This document shows, in pieces, positions 1 through 8,892 of a DNA stretch of 64,000 nucleotides (the stretch's first letter is position 1; each line of letters starts with the position of its first letter). The stretch spans positions 12,501-76,500 of the forward strand of contig NZ_CAMPFU010000001.1 in the NCBI RefSeq assembly GCF_946848805.1, written 5' to 3'. Below the pieces are notes generated by a model, which saw only the letters and a list, made by a program, of their open reading frames with translations, was not told where the DNA came from and did not search any database. This stretch comes from Deinococcus sp. Marseille-Q6407. Its GTDB lineage: Bacteria > Deinococcota > Deinococci > Deinococcales > Deinococcaceae. The position numbers were made by a program, and so were the translations under genes.

Positions 1-1365
1 AAGCCCGATTCGACCGATGTGCTGTACGGCGTGAAGGGCACTTACGTTGCCAGCATGCCTGACGCTTTCACCGCCCGTCTGGCTGGCCGTGAAGCTTCGT
101 TCGCTGCTGTGGTTTCGGGTGAAGCTAACTTCTTCAACCTGGGCGCTAAGGGTGACTTCCGTGCCGTTTCTCCTGGCTTTAAAGATGGCAAAGCCAACAT
201 GGACGTGAACAAAGACGACGACAACTCGGCTGGTTTCTACGATGAAGTGGGCTATGGCGCTTCGGTGTCGACCCGCGTCGGCAACGCTGAAATCGGCGTG
301 GCTGGCGATACCTTCACCAACTACACCGATCAGGACTGGAACAACCGCCGTTCCACCTTCGGTGGTCATGTAGGCACCAACCTGGGCGCTCTGCGCGTCG
401 TGGGCTTCGGTAGCCAGGCGATGGATCAGCGCGTTCCTGGAACCACCGCCAACGGACTGGCTGGTCAGGACTCCGGTTACGCTGCTGCTGGCGACACTAC
501 CGTGCGCTACGTGCCCCAGGTTGATGCTCACCCCGGCGTGACCAGCGTGCGCTCCATGAGCAGCGACCGCAGCAACACCATCTTTGCTCCTGGCAAGGTG
601 ACTGACCTGTACCGCTACACCACTGGCGTGGGCGCTCTGGTGACCCATGACGGCAGTGCCGCCAACCCCCTGGTCCCCAACCTTGACCTGGCGGCCACCG
701 GCATCTACAACTACAACAGCTCCGACTACTACGTGGCTGGCTTTGGTGCTTACAACTTCAAGCCCAACAGCACCTTCACCGTGACTCCTTTCGTGGGCGC
801 TTCCATGTACCAGCAGAATGCAGCCAACCGTGAAGGCGCCGCCGACAACAACCGCGTCCAGGGTGGCGTTCGTGTGGCGACCCAGCCGCTGAACTACGCG
901 TTCAAGCCTCAGTTCAAGGCTGGCATCGGTGCTGCTTCCTACACCACCGGCGCTGTTGATGCGGCCAACACGGCCAACAACACCGCACGCGCTGCTGCAA
1001 CCGGCAACCAGTGGGGCGGCTCGGCTGAAGTGACCCTTAACGAGTTCTTCTCCCCGGCCACCAAGCTGAGCCTGGGCTACGGCTACCGCCAGGTGAACGG
1101 TCTGCGTGACAATGTCAACGTGAAGAGCACGCTGCCTGCCGACGTGACCGACTTCCGCTTTGGCGGTACCTATGCTGCTCCTGTGACTGTGACCGACGGC
1201 AACTACAACACCACCCAGGGTATCTTTACCCAGCTGTCTTGGAATGACGCTCTGAAGTTCAACTACGGTGTGTTCTCCAATAACAACTACGACAGCAACC
1301 ACGTGCAGCAGGGTGACACCAACATCGCCCAGGGCTTCAAGGTCACCTACGGCGTGAAGTTCTAA
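1..1365 (+). CDS. slpA: SlpA-type S-layer/outer-envelope protein, C-terminal part (5' partial)
   Basis: The open frame runs in from the left edge, so the N-terminal signal peptide and SLH domain expected for this family are not visible. About 454 residues remain. They are rich in Gly, Asn, Thr, Tyr and Phe, alternate polar and aromatic residues like a beta-barrel, and end in a terminal Phe as outer-membrane barrels do. Deinococcus SlpA forms large complexes in the cell envelope that hold the outer layer and bind carotenoid. The neighbours, a family II pyrophosphatase and ddrO, fit the slpA region of Deinococcus as I remember it. There are almost no Cys and codon use is strongly biased, as expected for a very highly expressed gene. 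A strong terminator follows. Confidence 0.78.
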   Translation, partial: KPDSTDVLYGVKGTYVASMPDAFTARLAGREASFAAVVSGEANFFNLGAKGDFRAVSPGFKDGKANMDVNKDDDNSAGFYDEVGYGASVSTRVGNAEIGVAGDTFTNYTDQDWNNRRSTFGGHVGTNLGALRVVGFGSQAMDQRVPGTTANGLAGQDSGYAAAGDTTVRYVPQVDAHPGVTSVRSMSSDRSNTIFAPGKVTDLYRYTTGVGALVTHDGSAANPLVPNLDLAATGIYNYNSSDYYVAGFGAYNFKPNSTFTVTPFVGASMYQQNAANREGAADNNRVQGGVRVATQPLNYAFKPQFKAGIGAASYTTGAVDAANTANNTARAAATGNQWGGSAEVTLNEFFSPATKLSLGYGYRQVNGLRDNVNVKSTLPADVTDFRFGGTYAAPVTVTDGNYNTTQGIFTQLSWNDALKFNYGVFSNNNYDSNHVQQGDTNIAQGFKVTYGVKF

Positions 1366-1392
1366 ACCTAAAACCTCATCTCACTGCAAAAG

Positions 1393-1423
1393 GAGAGGCC
1401 CCGCTGAGGGTCTCTCTTTTTTT
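1393..1423 (+). terminator. Rho-independent terminator of slpA
   Basis: GAGAGGCCC and GGGTCTCTC pair into a 9-bp stem (one G-U) around a 5-base loop, followed by a run of seven or more T. It lies 27 bases after the slpA stop and ends just before the ppaC promoter box at 1437. Confidence 0.85.
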
Positions 1424-1448
1424 GCTTCCTGCTCGGTATAGTAGGAGC

Positions 1449-2393
1449 ATGCTTCCCGTATTTGGACACCAAAATCCCGACACTGACGCCATTACAGCTG
1501 CACTGGTCTATGCATCTTTCCTGACCCGGACCGGAACGCCTGCTACGGCTTACCGCCTGGGTGAGCTGAACTTCGAGACCCCCTTCGTTCTGCGTGAAGC
1601 TGGCATTGAAGCTCCGGCTATGCTGCCCGAACAGGAAGCCGGAACCACAGTGGCGCTGGTCGACCACAATGAATCTACGCAGTCGGCGCCTAATCTGGCC
1701 GAGCTGTCTGTGTCTTATGTGGTGGACCACCATAAGCTGGGTGACCTGCAGACCAGCTCCCCGGCCCTGCTGCGCTTCGAGCCGGTGGGCTCCTGCGGCA
1801 CCATTTTGCTGAAACTGCACCGTGAAGCCAACCTGACGGTGGAACCCCTGGAAGCCCGGCTGATGCTGAGCGGCATTCTGAGCGATACCCTGCACTTCCG
1901 CAGCCCGACCACGACCGATGCCGACCGTGAAGCGGTGGACTTCCTGGCTCCGGTGGCCGGGATTGAGGACGTGACCGACTATGCTATGCAGATGTTTGCC
2001 GCCAAGAGCGACCTGGGCGACACGCCTGCCGAACAGCTGCTGCAGATGGACTACAAGGAGTTTACTTTTGGCGAGGGTGACGCTGCCCAGCGCTGGGGTG
2101 TGGGCGTGACCGAGACGACCAATCCCGGCTATGTGCTGGGCCGCCAGGAAGAACTGCTAACAGCCATGCGCGATCTCAAGCAGCAGCATGGGTTGCAGGG
2201 CATGATCCTGTCGGTGGTGGATATTCTGGAGGAACACAACGAAACGCTGGTGGCATCTGGTACCGAGGCGGCGGCGCTTCAGGGGGCTTTTGGTGTGCAG
2301 GTAGCAGATGGCCGGGCCGATCTGGGCAGCCGGATCAGCCGCAAAAAGCAACTGGTTCCGGCGCTGGAAGATTATTTTGCCCAGCAGCACTGA
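1449..2393 (+). CDS. ppaC: Manganese-dependent inorganic pyrophosphatase (family II)
   Basis: 314 residues, the usual size for family II PPases, which hydrolyse pyrophosphate to phosphate in the cytoplasm with Mn or Co. The N-terminal metal motif HQNPDTDAI (H7, D11, D13), the central VDHNE, the DHH signature in VVDHHKLGDL and the C-terminal substrate motif SRKKQ are all present. The frame is open upstream to 1422, but ATG 1449 is chosen for two reasons: the family starts directly before the HxNPDxD strand, and a TATAGT -10 box at 1437-1442 ends 6 bases before it. That gives a leaderless mRNA, although AGGAG also falls within those 6 bases. Confidence 0.93.
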   Translation: MLPVFGHQNPDTDAITAALVYASFLTRTGTPATAYRLGELNFETPFVLREAGIEAPAMLPEQEAGTTVALVDHNESTQSAPNLAELSVSYVVDHHKLGDLQTSSPALLRFEPVGSCGTILLKLHREANLTVEPLEARLMLSGILSDTLHFRSPTTTDADREAVDFLAPVAGIEDVTDYAMQMFAAKSDLGDTPAEQLLQMDYKEFTFGEGDAAQRWGVGVTETTNPGYVLGRQEELLTAMRDLKQQHGLQGMILSVVDILEEHNETLVASGTEAAALQGAFGVQVADGRADLGSRISRKKQLVPALEDYFAQQH

Positions 2394-2409
2394 GCCGCAG
2401 CAACCGGGA

Positions 2410-3705
2410 ATGTCGCGAGAAGAAATGACGCTGGAGCGCCAGCTGGACTGGCTTTATGGAATTCAGCGCTTCGGCGTTCGGCCGGGTCTGGAGCGCATCG
2501 AAGCGTTGCTGGCCCGATTGGGGCACCCGGAGCGGCGCTTCCGCAGCGTGCTGGTGGGCGGGACCAACGGCAAAGGCTCGGTGGCTGCTTCGCTGGCGTC
2601 GGTGTTGCAGGCGGCCGGGCACTCGACCGGCCTGTTTACCAGTCCACACCTCACCCATTTTGCCGAACGGTTCCGTATAGACGGCGAGCCGGTTGCTGGG
2701 AGCGAGTTGCTGACGGCTCTGGAAGAGGTGCGCCCTCATGCCGAGGCGGTAGAGGCCACTTTCTTTGAGGTTGTCACGGCGCTGGGGTGTCTGCTGTTTG
2801 CCCGGGCTGGCGTGAACTGGGCCGTGATGGAAGTGGGACTGGGCGGCCGCCTGGACGCCACCAATACTCTGTCGCCAGAGCTGAGTGTGATTACCAATGT
2901 GGGGCTGGATCACACCGAGATTCTGGGCGATACGCTGGATGCCATCGCCGGTGAGAAAGCTGGCATTCTTCGCCCTGGCCGCCCCGCTGTCACGGGAGTG
3001 GCGCCGTCGCTGTGGCCAGTGCTGGAGCAAAAAGGCGCGGACCTCTGGGCGCTGGGCCGGGACTTCGTTTTTGAGGTGGAGTCTCTGAAGCTGACTGGGA
3101 CAGCCTTGCGGCTGCACTGGTTGCAACATGATCTGCCAGCCCTGACCCTCCGGACCCCACTGCTGGGTGCGCACGGCGCCAGCAATGCGGCTCTGGCGGC
3201 TGCAGCGGCACTGCGGCTGGGAGTGGGCAGTGAGGCGGTGCAGCGGGGCCTGATTGCCACCCGCTGGCCCGGCCGGCTGGAATACCTGGAGGCACGCGGG
3301 CAGGGCTGGCTGCTAGACGGGGCCCATAATCCCGACGGGGCTCAGGCGCTGGCCGATACGCTGGGCACCCTGGGGCTGCGGCCGGTCCGCCTGGTTTTCG
3401 GCGCATCTGCCGATAAGGCAGTGACAGAGATGGTTCAGATTCTAGGGCCGGTAGCCAGTGACGTGGTCCTGACCCAGGCACGCTGGAGCCCACGCGCCGC
3501 TGACCAGGCGCAGCTACGGCCTGCCTGGGAAGCCCAGGGCGTGCCGGTACGCGAGGCTGCATCGCCTGCCGAAGCGCTGGCGCTGGCAGCTGCCGGAACA
3601 AAACAGGCCGCACCCATAGTGGTGTGCGGCAGTCTGTACCTGATTGGAGAAGTGCGGGGCCTGCTGCTGGAAGAAGGCGCCGAAGCGCGTGAGCGCTGGC
3701 AATAA
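2410..3705 (+). CDS. folC: Bifunctional folylpolyglutamate synthase / dihydrofolate synthase
   Basis: 431 residues, matching FolC of the Mur ligase superfamily, which adds Glu to dihydropteroate or folates using ATP. The ATP loop GGTNGKGS sits at about residues 50-57, followed by TSPHLTHFAERFRIDG, the central GLGGRLDATN and TNVGLDHTEILG, and the C-terminal DGAHNPDG motif. The gene starts 16 bases after ppaC and is probably co-transcribed. The start could be ATG 2410 or ATG 2425; neither has a strong Shine-Dalgarno sequence, so the first five residues are uncertain. Confidence 0.92.
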   Translation: MSREEMTLERQLDWLYGIQRFGVRPGLERIEALLARLGHPERRFRSVLVGGTNGKGSVAASLASVLQAAGHSTGLFTSPHLTHFAERFRIDGEPVAGSELLTALEEVRPHAEAVEATFFEVVTALGCLLFARAGVNWAVMEVGLGGRLDATNTLSPELSVITNVGLDHTEILGDTLDAIAGEKAGILRPGRPAVTGVAPSLWPVLEQKGADLWALGRDFVFEVESLKLTGTALRLHWLQHDLPALTLRTPLLGAHGASNAALAAAAALRLGVGSEAVQRGLIATRWPGRLEYLEARGQGWLLDGAHNPDGAQALADTLGTLGLRPVRLVFGASADKAVTEMVQILGPVASDVVLTQARWSPRAADQAQLRPAWEAQGVPVREAASPAEALALAAAGTKQAAPIVVCGSLYLIGEVRGLLLEEGAEARERWQ

Positions 3706-3738
3706 GAGTTAGGGTGCGGGCAGGCCGCCTGGCGTGAA

Positions 3739-3987
3739 TCAGGCGGCGCCCTGCCGGGTGCACGCCTGCAGGTAAGAGCGGGTGGCCTGAACCCAGGCCG
3801 CCGCCAGCCGGGCGTGGGGGTGCTGACGTTCCTCCAGCGCCTGCTGAGCGCCGGTCAGCTGAACTTCAAAATCGCGCAGCGCGGGAGCGCCGCCGGCATT
3901 TTCCAGCTCGATCAGGGTATTGAGGACGGCAGTCGGGTGGATGTAGCCGGCGCGCAGGCTGTCGGCCATGACGGTCAGTGCTTTCAT
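3739..3987 (-). CDS. Small conserved-looking hypothetical protein (82 aa)
   Basis: I do not recognise the family. The protein is soluble and mostly helical, with Leu/Ala-rich segments (TAVLNTLIELENAGG, LTGAQQALEERQ), one Cys near the end and no membrane span. AAGGAG lies 10 bases before the ATG, which supports a real gene. It converges with folC (33-base gap) and diverges from ddrO, with a 291-base region between them. Confidence 0.6.
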   Translation of the reverse strand: MKALTVMADSLRAGYIHPTAVLNTLIELENAGGAPALRDFEVQLTGAQQALEERQHPHARLAAAWVQATRSYLQACTRQGAA

Positions 3988-4145
3988 AGGCAGTGGTCTC
4001 CTTGGGGGAAAAGAGCAGTTCTGGCCGGCTGCGGCCCGGTCACAGAGAAGGGCCGAGAGCGCCGGGATATGTCAGCAACGTTGCCGACTTGTTGATTCTG
4101 ATTCTAACAGAGCACCTTGGGCCTGACAAGAAGTCTGGCCCCCTA

Positions 4146-4181
4146 TTCTGTATTGACCGTACAGAGAGGCGCTGTTACAAT
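4146..4181 (+). promoter_or_regulatory. ddrO promoter with overlapping RDRM-like palindrome
   Basis: A -35 box TTGACC (4153-4158), a 17-base spacer and a -10 box TACAAT (4176-4181) form a near-ideal sigma-70 promoter. The -35 sits at the centre of a perfect inverted repeat TCTGTA-N7-TACAGA (4147-4165). Its size, dyad symmetry and position match the radiation/desiccation response motif, the operator of DdrO, so autorepression by occluding the -35 is the natural reading. The RDRM identity is inferred from position and symmetry, not by alignment to a matrix. The transcript would carry a leader of about 90 bases. Confidence 0.8.
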
Positions 4182-4278
4182 CCGATTGAGGGAATGTTTT
4201 TTCGCTCCCAGCCAAATGGTCTGCGCCGGTGTGCCGGCAAGACTTCCCCAATCCATTGCTGCCCGAAGGAGGTGAGAG

Positions 4279-4668
4279 ATGAAACTGCATGAACGTCTGC
4301 GTGAGCTGCGCAGTGAGCGCAAATTGCGCCTGAAGGATGTCTCGGAGGTCGCGGAAATCAGCGTGCCCTATCTGAGTGATCTGGAACGTGGCCGGACCAA
4401 CCCCAGCCTGGATACCCTCCAGACCCTGGCTGCCGCTTATAGCATTTCGGTACACGATCTGCTGGAAGGCGTCGAGTTCTACGGTGAGTCGGGCGAGGGT
4501 GCCCTGCCCAGAGGCCTGGCCGACCTGATGGCCGATCCGGTTCTGGGTGCCCAGCTGACCCCCGACTGGGTAAGAACCCTGTCGCGTATCGAGCTGCGCG
4601 GCAAACGCCCCGAAGGCAAGCAGGACTGGTACGAGATCTACCTGCACCTCAAGCGCATTCTGGACTGA
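4279..4668 (+). CDS. ddrO: DdrO, XRE-family repressor of the radiation/desiccation response regulon
   Basis: 129 residues. An N-terminal helix-turn-helix (about 6-62, with [18 protein letters not shown] as recognition region) is followed by the C-terminal dimerisation domain that defines DdrO ([30 protein letters not shown]). In characterised Deinococcus the metalloprotease IrrE/PprI cuts DdrO after DNA damage between Leu106 and Arg107. Counting here puts L106-R107 in SRIELRG, so the site is kept. A strong AAGGAGGTGAG precedes ATG 4279. The palindromic operator over its own promoter indicates autoregulation. A weak hairpin follows the stop. Confidence 0.95.
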   Translation: MKLHERLRELRSERKLRLKDVSEVAEISVPYLSDLERGRTNPSLDTLQTLAAAYSISVHDLLEGVEFYGESGEGALPRGLADLMADPVLGAQLTPDWVRTLSRIELRGKRPEGKQDWYEIYLHLKRILD

Positions 4669-4690
4669 GCTGCGGCTTTCCCGTTTTATG

Positions 4691-4728
4691 ACAGCGTCCG
4701 CCCGGGCAAGTTCCTGGGTGGGCGCTGT
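4691..4728 (+). terminator. Probable terminator after ddrO
   Basis: ACAGCGTCCGCCC (4691-4703) pairs with GGGTGGGCGCTGT (4716-4728) with two non-Watson-Crick positions. A pyrimidine-rich TCTCTGTCT follows rather than a clean T run. Position fits ddrO; strength is uncertain. Confidence 0.5.
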
Positions 4729-4801
4729 TCTCTGTCTAGAACCGTGCTTTTTTCTGTGCTGGCTGTGGCAAGAGATGGCTGTAAAGGATGGCGCGTGAGG
4801 T

Positions 4802-6424
4802 TCAGGCGCTGCTGGCCGGTTCGCGGCCGGGCGTCTCGCGGCGGCCCTGGCGAACCAGCAGCAGGGTGCCGCTGCCCCAGGCCCCGCCGATCAGGACGAC
4901 GGCCAGGGTCAGCGCCGGCCAGACCAGGCTGACGGCCAGCAGCGCCAGCGCGGTGGCCACACCAGCGATATCCGGCAGGTTGACTTTCAGGCGGCCGGCC
5001 AACTGCTGGCCCACATCCAGGGCACTGACCCCTAGCCCCAGCGCCAGCAGCAGCACCAGCAGCAGGCTGAGAGCCAGCCCTGGCGCCAGCCAGCCGGCGA
5101 AAGAGAGCAGCGTGGCCGGCACCAGCAGCGCGGCCAGGGCCAGGACACCCAGGGCCAGGGTCTGGAGAGGAGCCCGGCTTTGCCGCCGGGCCAGCTGGTC
5201 GCCGGCACCACTGCTGACCAGCACCAGGGTGACCGCGCTGGTCAGTACCCAGAACAGCGCGGCCCAGGCGGTGCTGCCCAGCCAGCCCAGCAGCGGCCGG
5301 ATGGCGGTGGCGCTGGCTAGTTGTAGGGCCCCCAGCGAACTGGCCGGCTGCGGCGTGGCGCTGGCTGGCCCCTGCCCCAGCAGTGCTGTGACCTGACCCT
5401 GTACGGCCGCGCCGGGATCCTGCTGGATATCGCCCAGCAGGGTCAGCACCTGTCCATCAACCACGCTGCCGGAGCGCAGATGGATATTGCTGCCCACCGC
5501 AATGACTGGGCCGCTGTGCTGCCCTTCGATGACCAGATCGTGCCCGAAGCTGATACCGTTGCTGTCCAGGGCGTCATACAGGGTGGGAAAAGTCAGCAGG
5601 GCCGCCAAGCCGAAAGCAGCGCCGCCCAGCCCCTGCCAGCGGGGTGCCGGGTGGCGGACGATCAGCAGACTGGTCGCCAGCAGCAGGACCAGCCCCAGCC
5701 CGAACGTGGGCGGCAGGCTGGTCAATAGGTCGTGCAGCACGGCCGCGCCGGCCCTGAGTCCCGACCAGGTCGAACTGACCGCCAGGACCAGCAGGCCGGC
5801 AATCAGACTACCGACCAGAGCCAGGGGCGCGGCCCGGCTGCCCCGCCGCACGTCTGGGTGAGGGGGGTAGAGTTCTGTGATTCCGGCTGGGCGAGCAGCT
5901 TCTTTGGCCACAGCCGGGGGATGGGGGAGAGCGGCCTGGGCTTCCCGGGCGATGCGGGCCGCCAGCTCAGCTGCGTCTATGCTGGCCCGGGGCGGAGAGG
6001 GCAGCTGCTGGAGCTGCGCCGACAGCCGGATGCCGGCGGCAATTTCAGCAGCTTGCGAACGCGGGAGCTTCACCTGGGCGGGCCGCAGCTGGGCGCCCAG
6101 AGCGATCTCGGCGGCAATCTGCCCGGCCAAAACGTTGGCGTCTGGCATCGAAAGCTCTGGGACAGGCTGACTCAGCCGGGCCGCCAGGGCAATATCGCTG
6201 GCGGTGGCTGCTGCCTGCGACCTGGGTAAAGCTGGCAAAGGACGCAGCAGATCGCTCAGACTGGCCCATTCTGCCAGCAGCGCCTGCTGCACTTCGGGGG
6301 ACAGCTGTGCCAGTTCTGCCTGTTCGGCTGAGGTCAGAGGTTCCTCATCCCAGCCAGCCGTCTGATCGGCTGCCCGGTGCAGCAGATCCCGGCGGTCTTG
6401 ATTCAAAGCAGGCGGCTTCCCCAT
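4802..6424 (-). CDS. Multi-domain membrane protein with helical repeats and a bactofilin-like segment
   Basis: 540 residues from ATG 6424; the frame is open to 6505, and neither start has a clear ribosome site. The cytoplasmic N-terminal third holds about four imperfect repeats of 25-30 residues with the pattern A-x-x-I-A-x-x-I-x-L-x-A-x-L followed by Pro-rich turns, for example QIAAEIALGAQL, EIAAGIRLSAQL and ELAARIAREAQ. These resemble Zn-less anti-sigma-factor-like segments. Membrane helices follow, then a beta-rich stretch (HDLVIEGQHSGPVIAVGSN, LRSGSVVDGQV) like polymer-forming bactofilins, then about five more helices. A membrane-anchored scaffold or envelope-stress protein is an inference; the family is unnamed to me. 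Confidence 0.7.
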   Translation of the reverse strand: MGKPPALNQDRRDLLHRAADQTAGWDEEPLTSAEQAELAQLSPEVQQALLAEWASLSDLLRPLPALPRSQAAATASDIALAARLSQPVPELSMPDANVLAGQIAAEIALGAQLRPAQVKLPRSQAAEIAAGIRLSAQLQQLPSPPRASIDAAELAARIAREAQAALPHPPAVAKEAARPAGITELYPPHPDVRRGSRAAPLALVGSLIAGLLVLAVSSTWSGLRAGAAVLHDLLTSLPPTFGLGLVLLLATSLLIVRHPAPRWQGLGGAAFGLAALLTFPTLYDALDSNGISFGHDLVIEGQHSGPVIAVGSNIHLRSGSVVDGQVLTLLGDIQQDPGAAVQGQVTALLGQGPASATPQPASSLGALQLASATAIRPLLGWLGSTAWAALFWVLTSAVTLVLVSSGAGDQLARRQSRAPLQTLALGVLALAALLVPATLLSFAGWLAPGLALSLLLVLLLALGLGVSALDVGQQLAGRLKVNLPDIAGVATALALLAVSLVWPALTLAVVLIGGAWGSGTLLLVRQGRRETPGREPASSA

Positions 6425-6482
6425 AACAGTAGGGTTACGCGGCGGCCGGCTCCCGGGTTCCCGGCAAACAAGTCCCTGGCAA

Positions 6483-6515
6483 AAAAAAGCCAGCAACCGG
6501 GCCACTTTGGCCGGT
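6483..6515 (-). terminator. Possible terminator, minus strand
   Basis: Read on the minus strand, a short GC stem with a 3-base loop (pairing 6496-6504 with 6108-type complement at 6508-6515) is followed after seven bases by eight T (6481-6488). It would end the small gene whose stop is at 6542. Confidence 0.4.
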
Positions 6516-6541
6516 ACTGGAAACGTGGAGGAGCGAAACGC

Positions 6542-6736
6542 TCAGTCGGCGTAACGCTGGTAGGCAGGTTGTTCGGCGCGCAGGCGGCGCAGGCGCAGTT
6601 CGCGCTCGGTCACCAGATGGGCGTCGCTGGACAGGCGGTCCTCGTAAGAGCCGTAGCCGTGAGTGCGGCGCGAGGTTTCGAGGCGGCGCCAGGCACCAGC
6701 CATAGTTCGGAGCATGGGGAGTCTGAACGCTTTCAT
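6542..6736 (-). CDS. Small basic hypothetical protein (up to 64 aa)
   Basis: Not recognised. The product is rich in Arg, Tyr and Glu (RRLETSRRTHGYGSYEDRL, ERELRLRRLRAEQ), has no Cys and no membrane span, and looks like a short helical nucleic-acid- or protein-binding peptide. Possible starts are ATG 6736 and ATG 6715; only a weak GGGACT precedes the first. A possible terminator follows the stop, which favours a transcribed gene. Confidence 0.45.
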   Translation of the reverse strand: MKAFRLPMLRTMAGAWRRLETSRRTHGYGSYEDRLSSDAHLVTERELRLRRLRAEQPAYQRYAD

Positions 6737-6961
6737 GAGTCCCAGTTTCGGCCCAAACCGTCAGGCAAAAGTCCCGCCCAAGTCATGGAACAGTCAGCCT
6801 TGTCAGACAAATAAACGAGGATATCGAAGCAGGAATTGGCAATTTAAAAAACAGGATGCAAGTTTAAAAGAGACCTTGCCGGCTTCGCAGCCTCCGGCTC
6901 GCCAGCAGTCTGCTGCTGGACTCTGTTCTATCCGGAGGGGCCGGAGTGTTCAGTCGTCCGG

Positions 6962-6984
6962 AAAGCAAATTTAAACATTGCTTT
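6962..6984. repeat. AT-rich inverted repeat AAAGCAA-N9-TTGCTTT
   Basis: A perfect 7-bp dyad with a 9-base AT-rich spacer, in a 276-base gap between two minus-strand genes. No T run follows on either strand and the arms are AT-rich, so it looks more like a protein-binding site than a terminator. It lies 29 bases beyond the stop of the cyclodeaminase-like gene. Confidence 0.5.
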
Positions 6985-7012
6985 AAGCTCGGTTGAGACT
7001 GGTAAACGGTCT

Positions 7013-7651
7013 TTACCCATCCTTAATACTCTGCTCTTCTTCCAGCCATTCCTGCGCGGTCAGCCGTGCCTGTTCCAGTTGTTGCCGCTGTACCTGGAAC
7101 TCGCCGGTCTGCGCCGCATCGGCGCTGCTGAGGTTGTTGGCCAGAGTGAACAGGGCCGCTTGCAGGGCGCCATGCAGAATGGCCCCGCCTGCCTGGATAT
7201 CGCTGACTACCGAAGTGTGGACCAACGGCCGCAGTTGCTGGGCCAGCGCCAGGCCAGTCTGCAGTTCGCGGGCCAGTTGCAGTGGCACCTCGCGGGTCTG
7301 CTGCCGCAGTTCGTCTTCCTCAGCTGCGGGAGTGTCCGGCTGGCGGGCCTGTTTCATAAATGCGGCAAACAGCGTGGCGTCGGCGTCGCCCAGCGCCTGA
7401 ATACGCGCCTGCAGGGAACGCAGCTTATCGTTCAGGGCAGTCAGTTCGGCAGGCGGGTCCGCTTTGGTGAGGGTCAGATTCACCGCCAGAATCAGCAGCG
7501 AGACGCCGAAGGCGCCGCTGACCGCCACCACCGAACCGCCGGTAGGCACACTGCGGCGGGCGCCGGCAGCGTCCAGCACCTCCTGCATGGTATGGGTCCA
7601 GAGGCTGGGCGGCTCGGCAGCAGGCTGGGGCTCGGCGCTGCGCAGCGGCAT
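7013..7651 (-). CDS. Cyclodeaminase/cyclohydrolase (FTCD C-terminal-like) family protein
   Basis: 212 residues from ATG 7651; a TTG at 7702 would add 17. The motif [19 protein letters not shown] and the later [19 protein letters not shown] match the helical formiminotetrahydrofolate cyclodeaminase / methenyl-THF cyclohydrolase fold (FchA-like), which acts on folate one-carbon units. The family's usual Pro-Gly-Gly-Gly-Ser loop reads Pro-Thr-Gly-Gly-Ser here. No other one-carbon gene is adjacent. The fold assignment is good; the substrate is uncertain. Confidence 0.75.
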   Translation of the reverse strand: MPLRSAEPQPAAEPPSLWTHTMQEVLDAAGARRSVPTGGSVVAVSGAFGVSLLILAVNLTLTKADPPAELTALNDKLRSLQARIQALGDADATLFAAFMKQARQPDTPAAEEDELRQQTREVPLQLARELQTGLALAQQLRPLVHTSVVSDIQAGGAILHGALQAALFTLANNLSSADAAQTGEFQVQRQQLEQARLTAQEWLEEEQSIKDG

Positions 7652-7695
7652 ATGGTCAGAGGTCGTGGCCGCAGCATAGGCAGCTGCCCTCCCCC

Positions 7696-7735
7696 AAAGC
7701 AAAAGCGGGGAATGAAGTTTTCCTTCATTCCCCGC
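7696..7735 (-). terminator. Strong terminator of mdh
   Basis: GCGGGGAATGAAG (7705-7717) and its exact complement (7723-7735) form a 13-bp stem with a 5-base loop. On the minus strand it is followed by TTTTGCTTT. It begins 36 bases after the mdh stop. Confidence 0.85.
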
Positions 7736-7770
7736 CCCGGGCCGGCCCGGCTGCCGGCTTCCTGGTGGGT

Positions 7771-8799
<1,029 letters not shown>

Positions 8800-8817
8800 T
8801 TAACGCTCAGGCGCGGC

Positions 8818-8868
8818 CGGCGGCTGTCTCTGGGCCGGGTGCAGTCCCGGAAGCGGGGACAGCCGCCG
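8818..8868. terminator. Branched hairpin between the symporter gene and mdh
   Basis: CGGCGGCTGTC (about 8818-8828) pairs with GACAGCCGCCG (8858-8868), and the loop holds a second stem CCGGG/CCCGG (8835-8850). There is no T run. It lies 25 bases after the symporter stop on the minus strand and may protect the 3' end or terminate weakly. Confidence 0.4.
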
Positions 8869-8892
8869 GGGCCGCCCTTATGTCTGCTGGGG

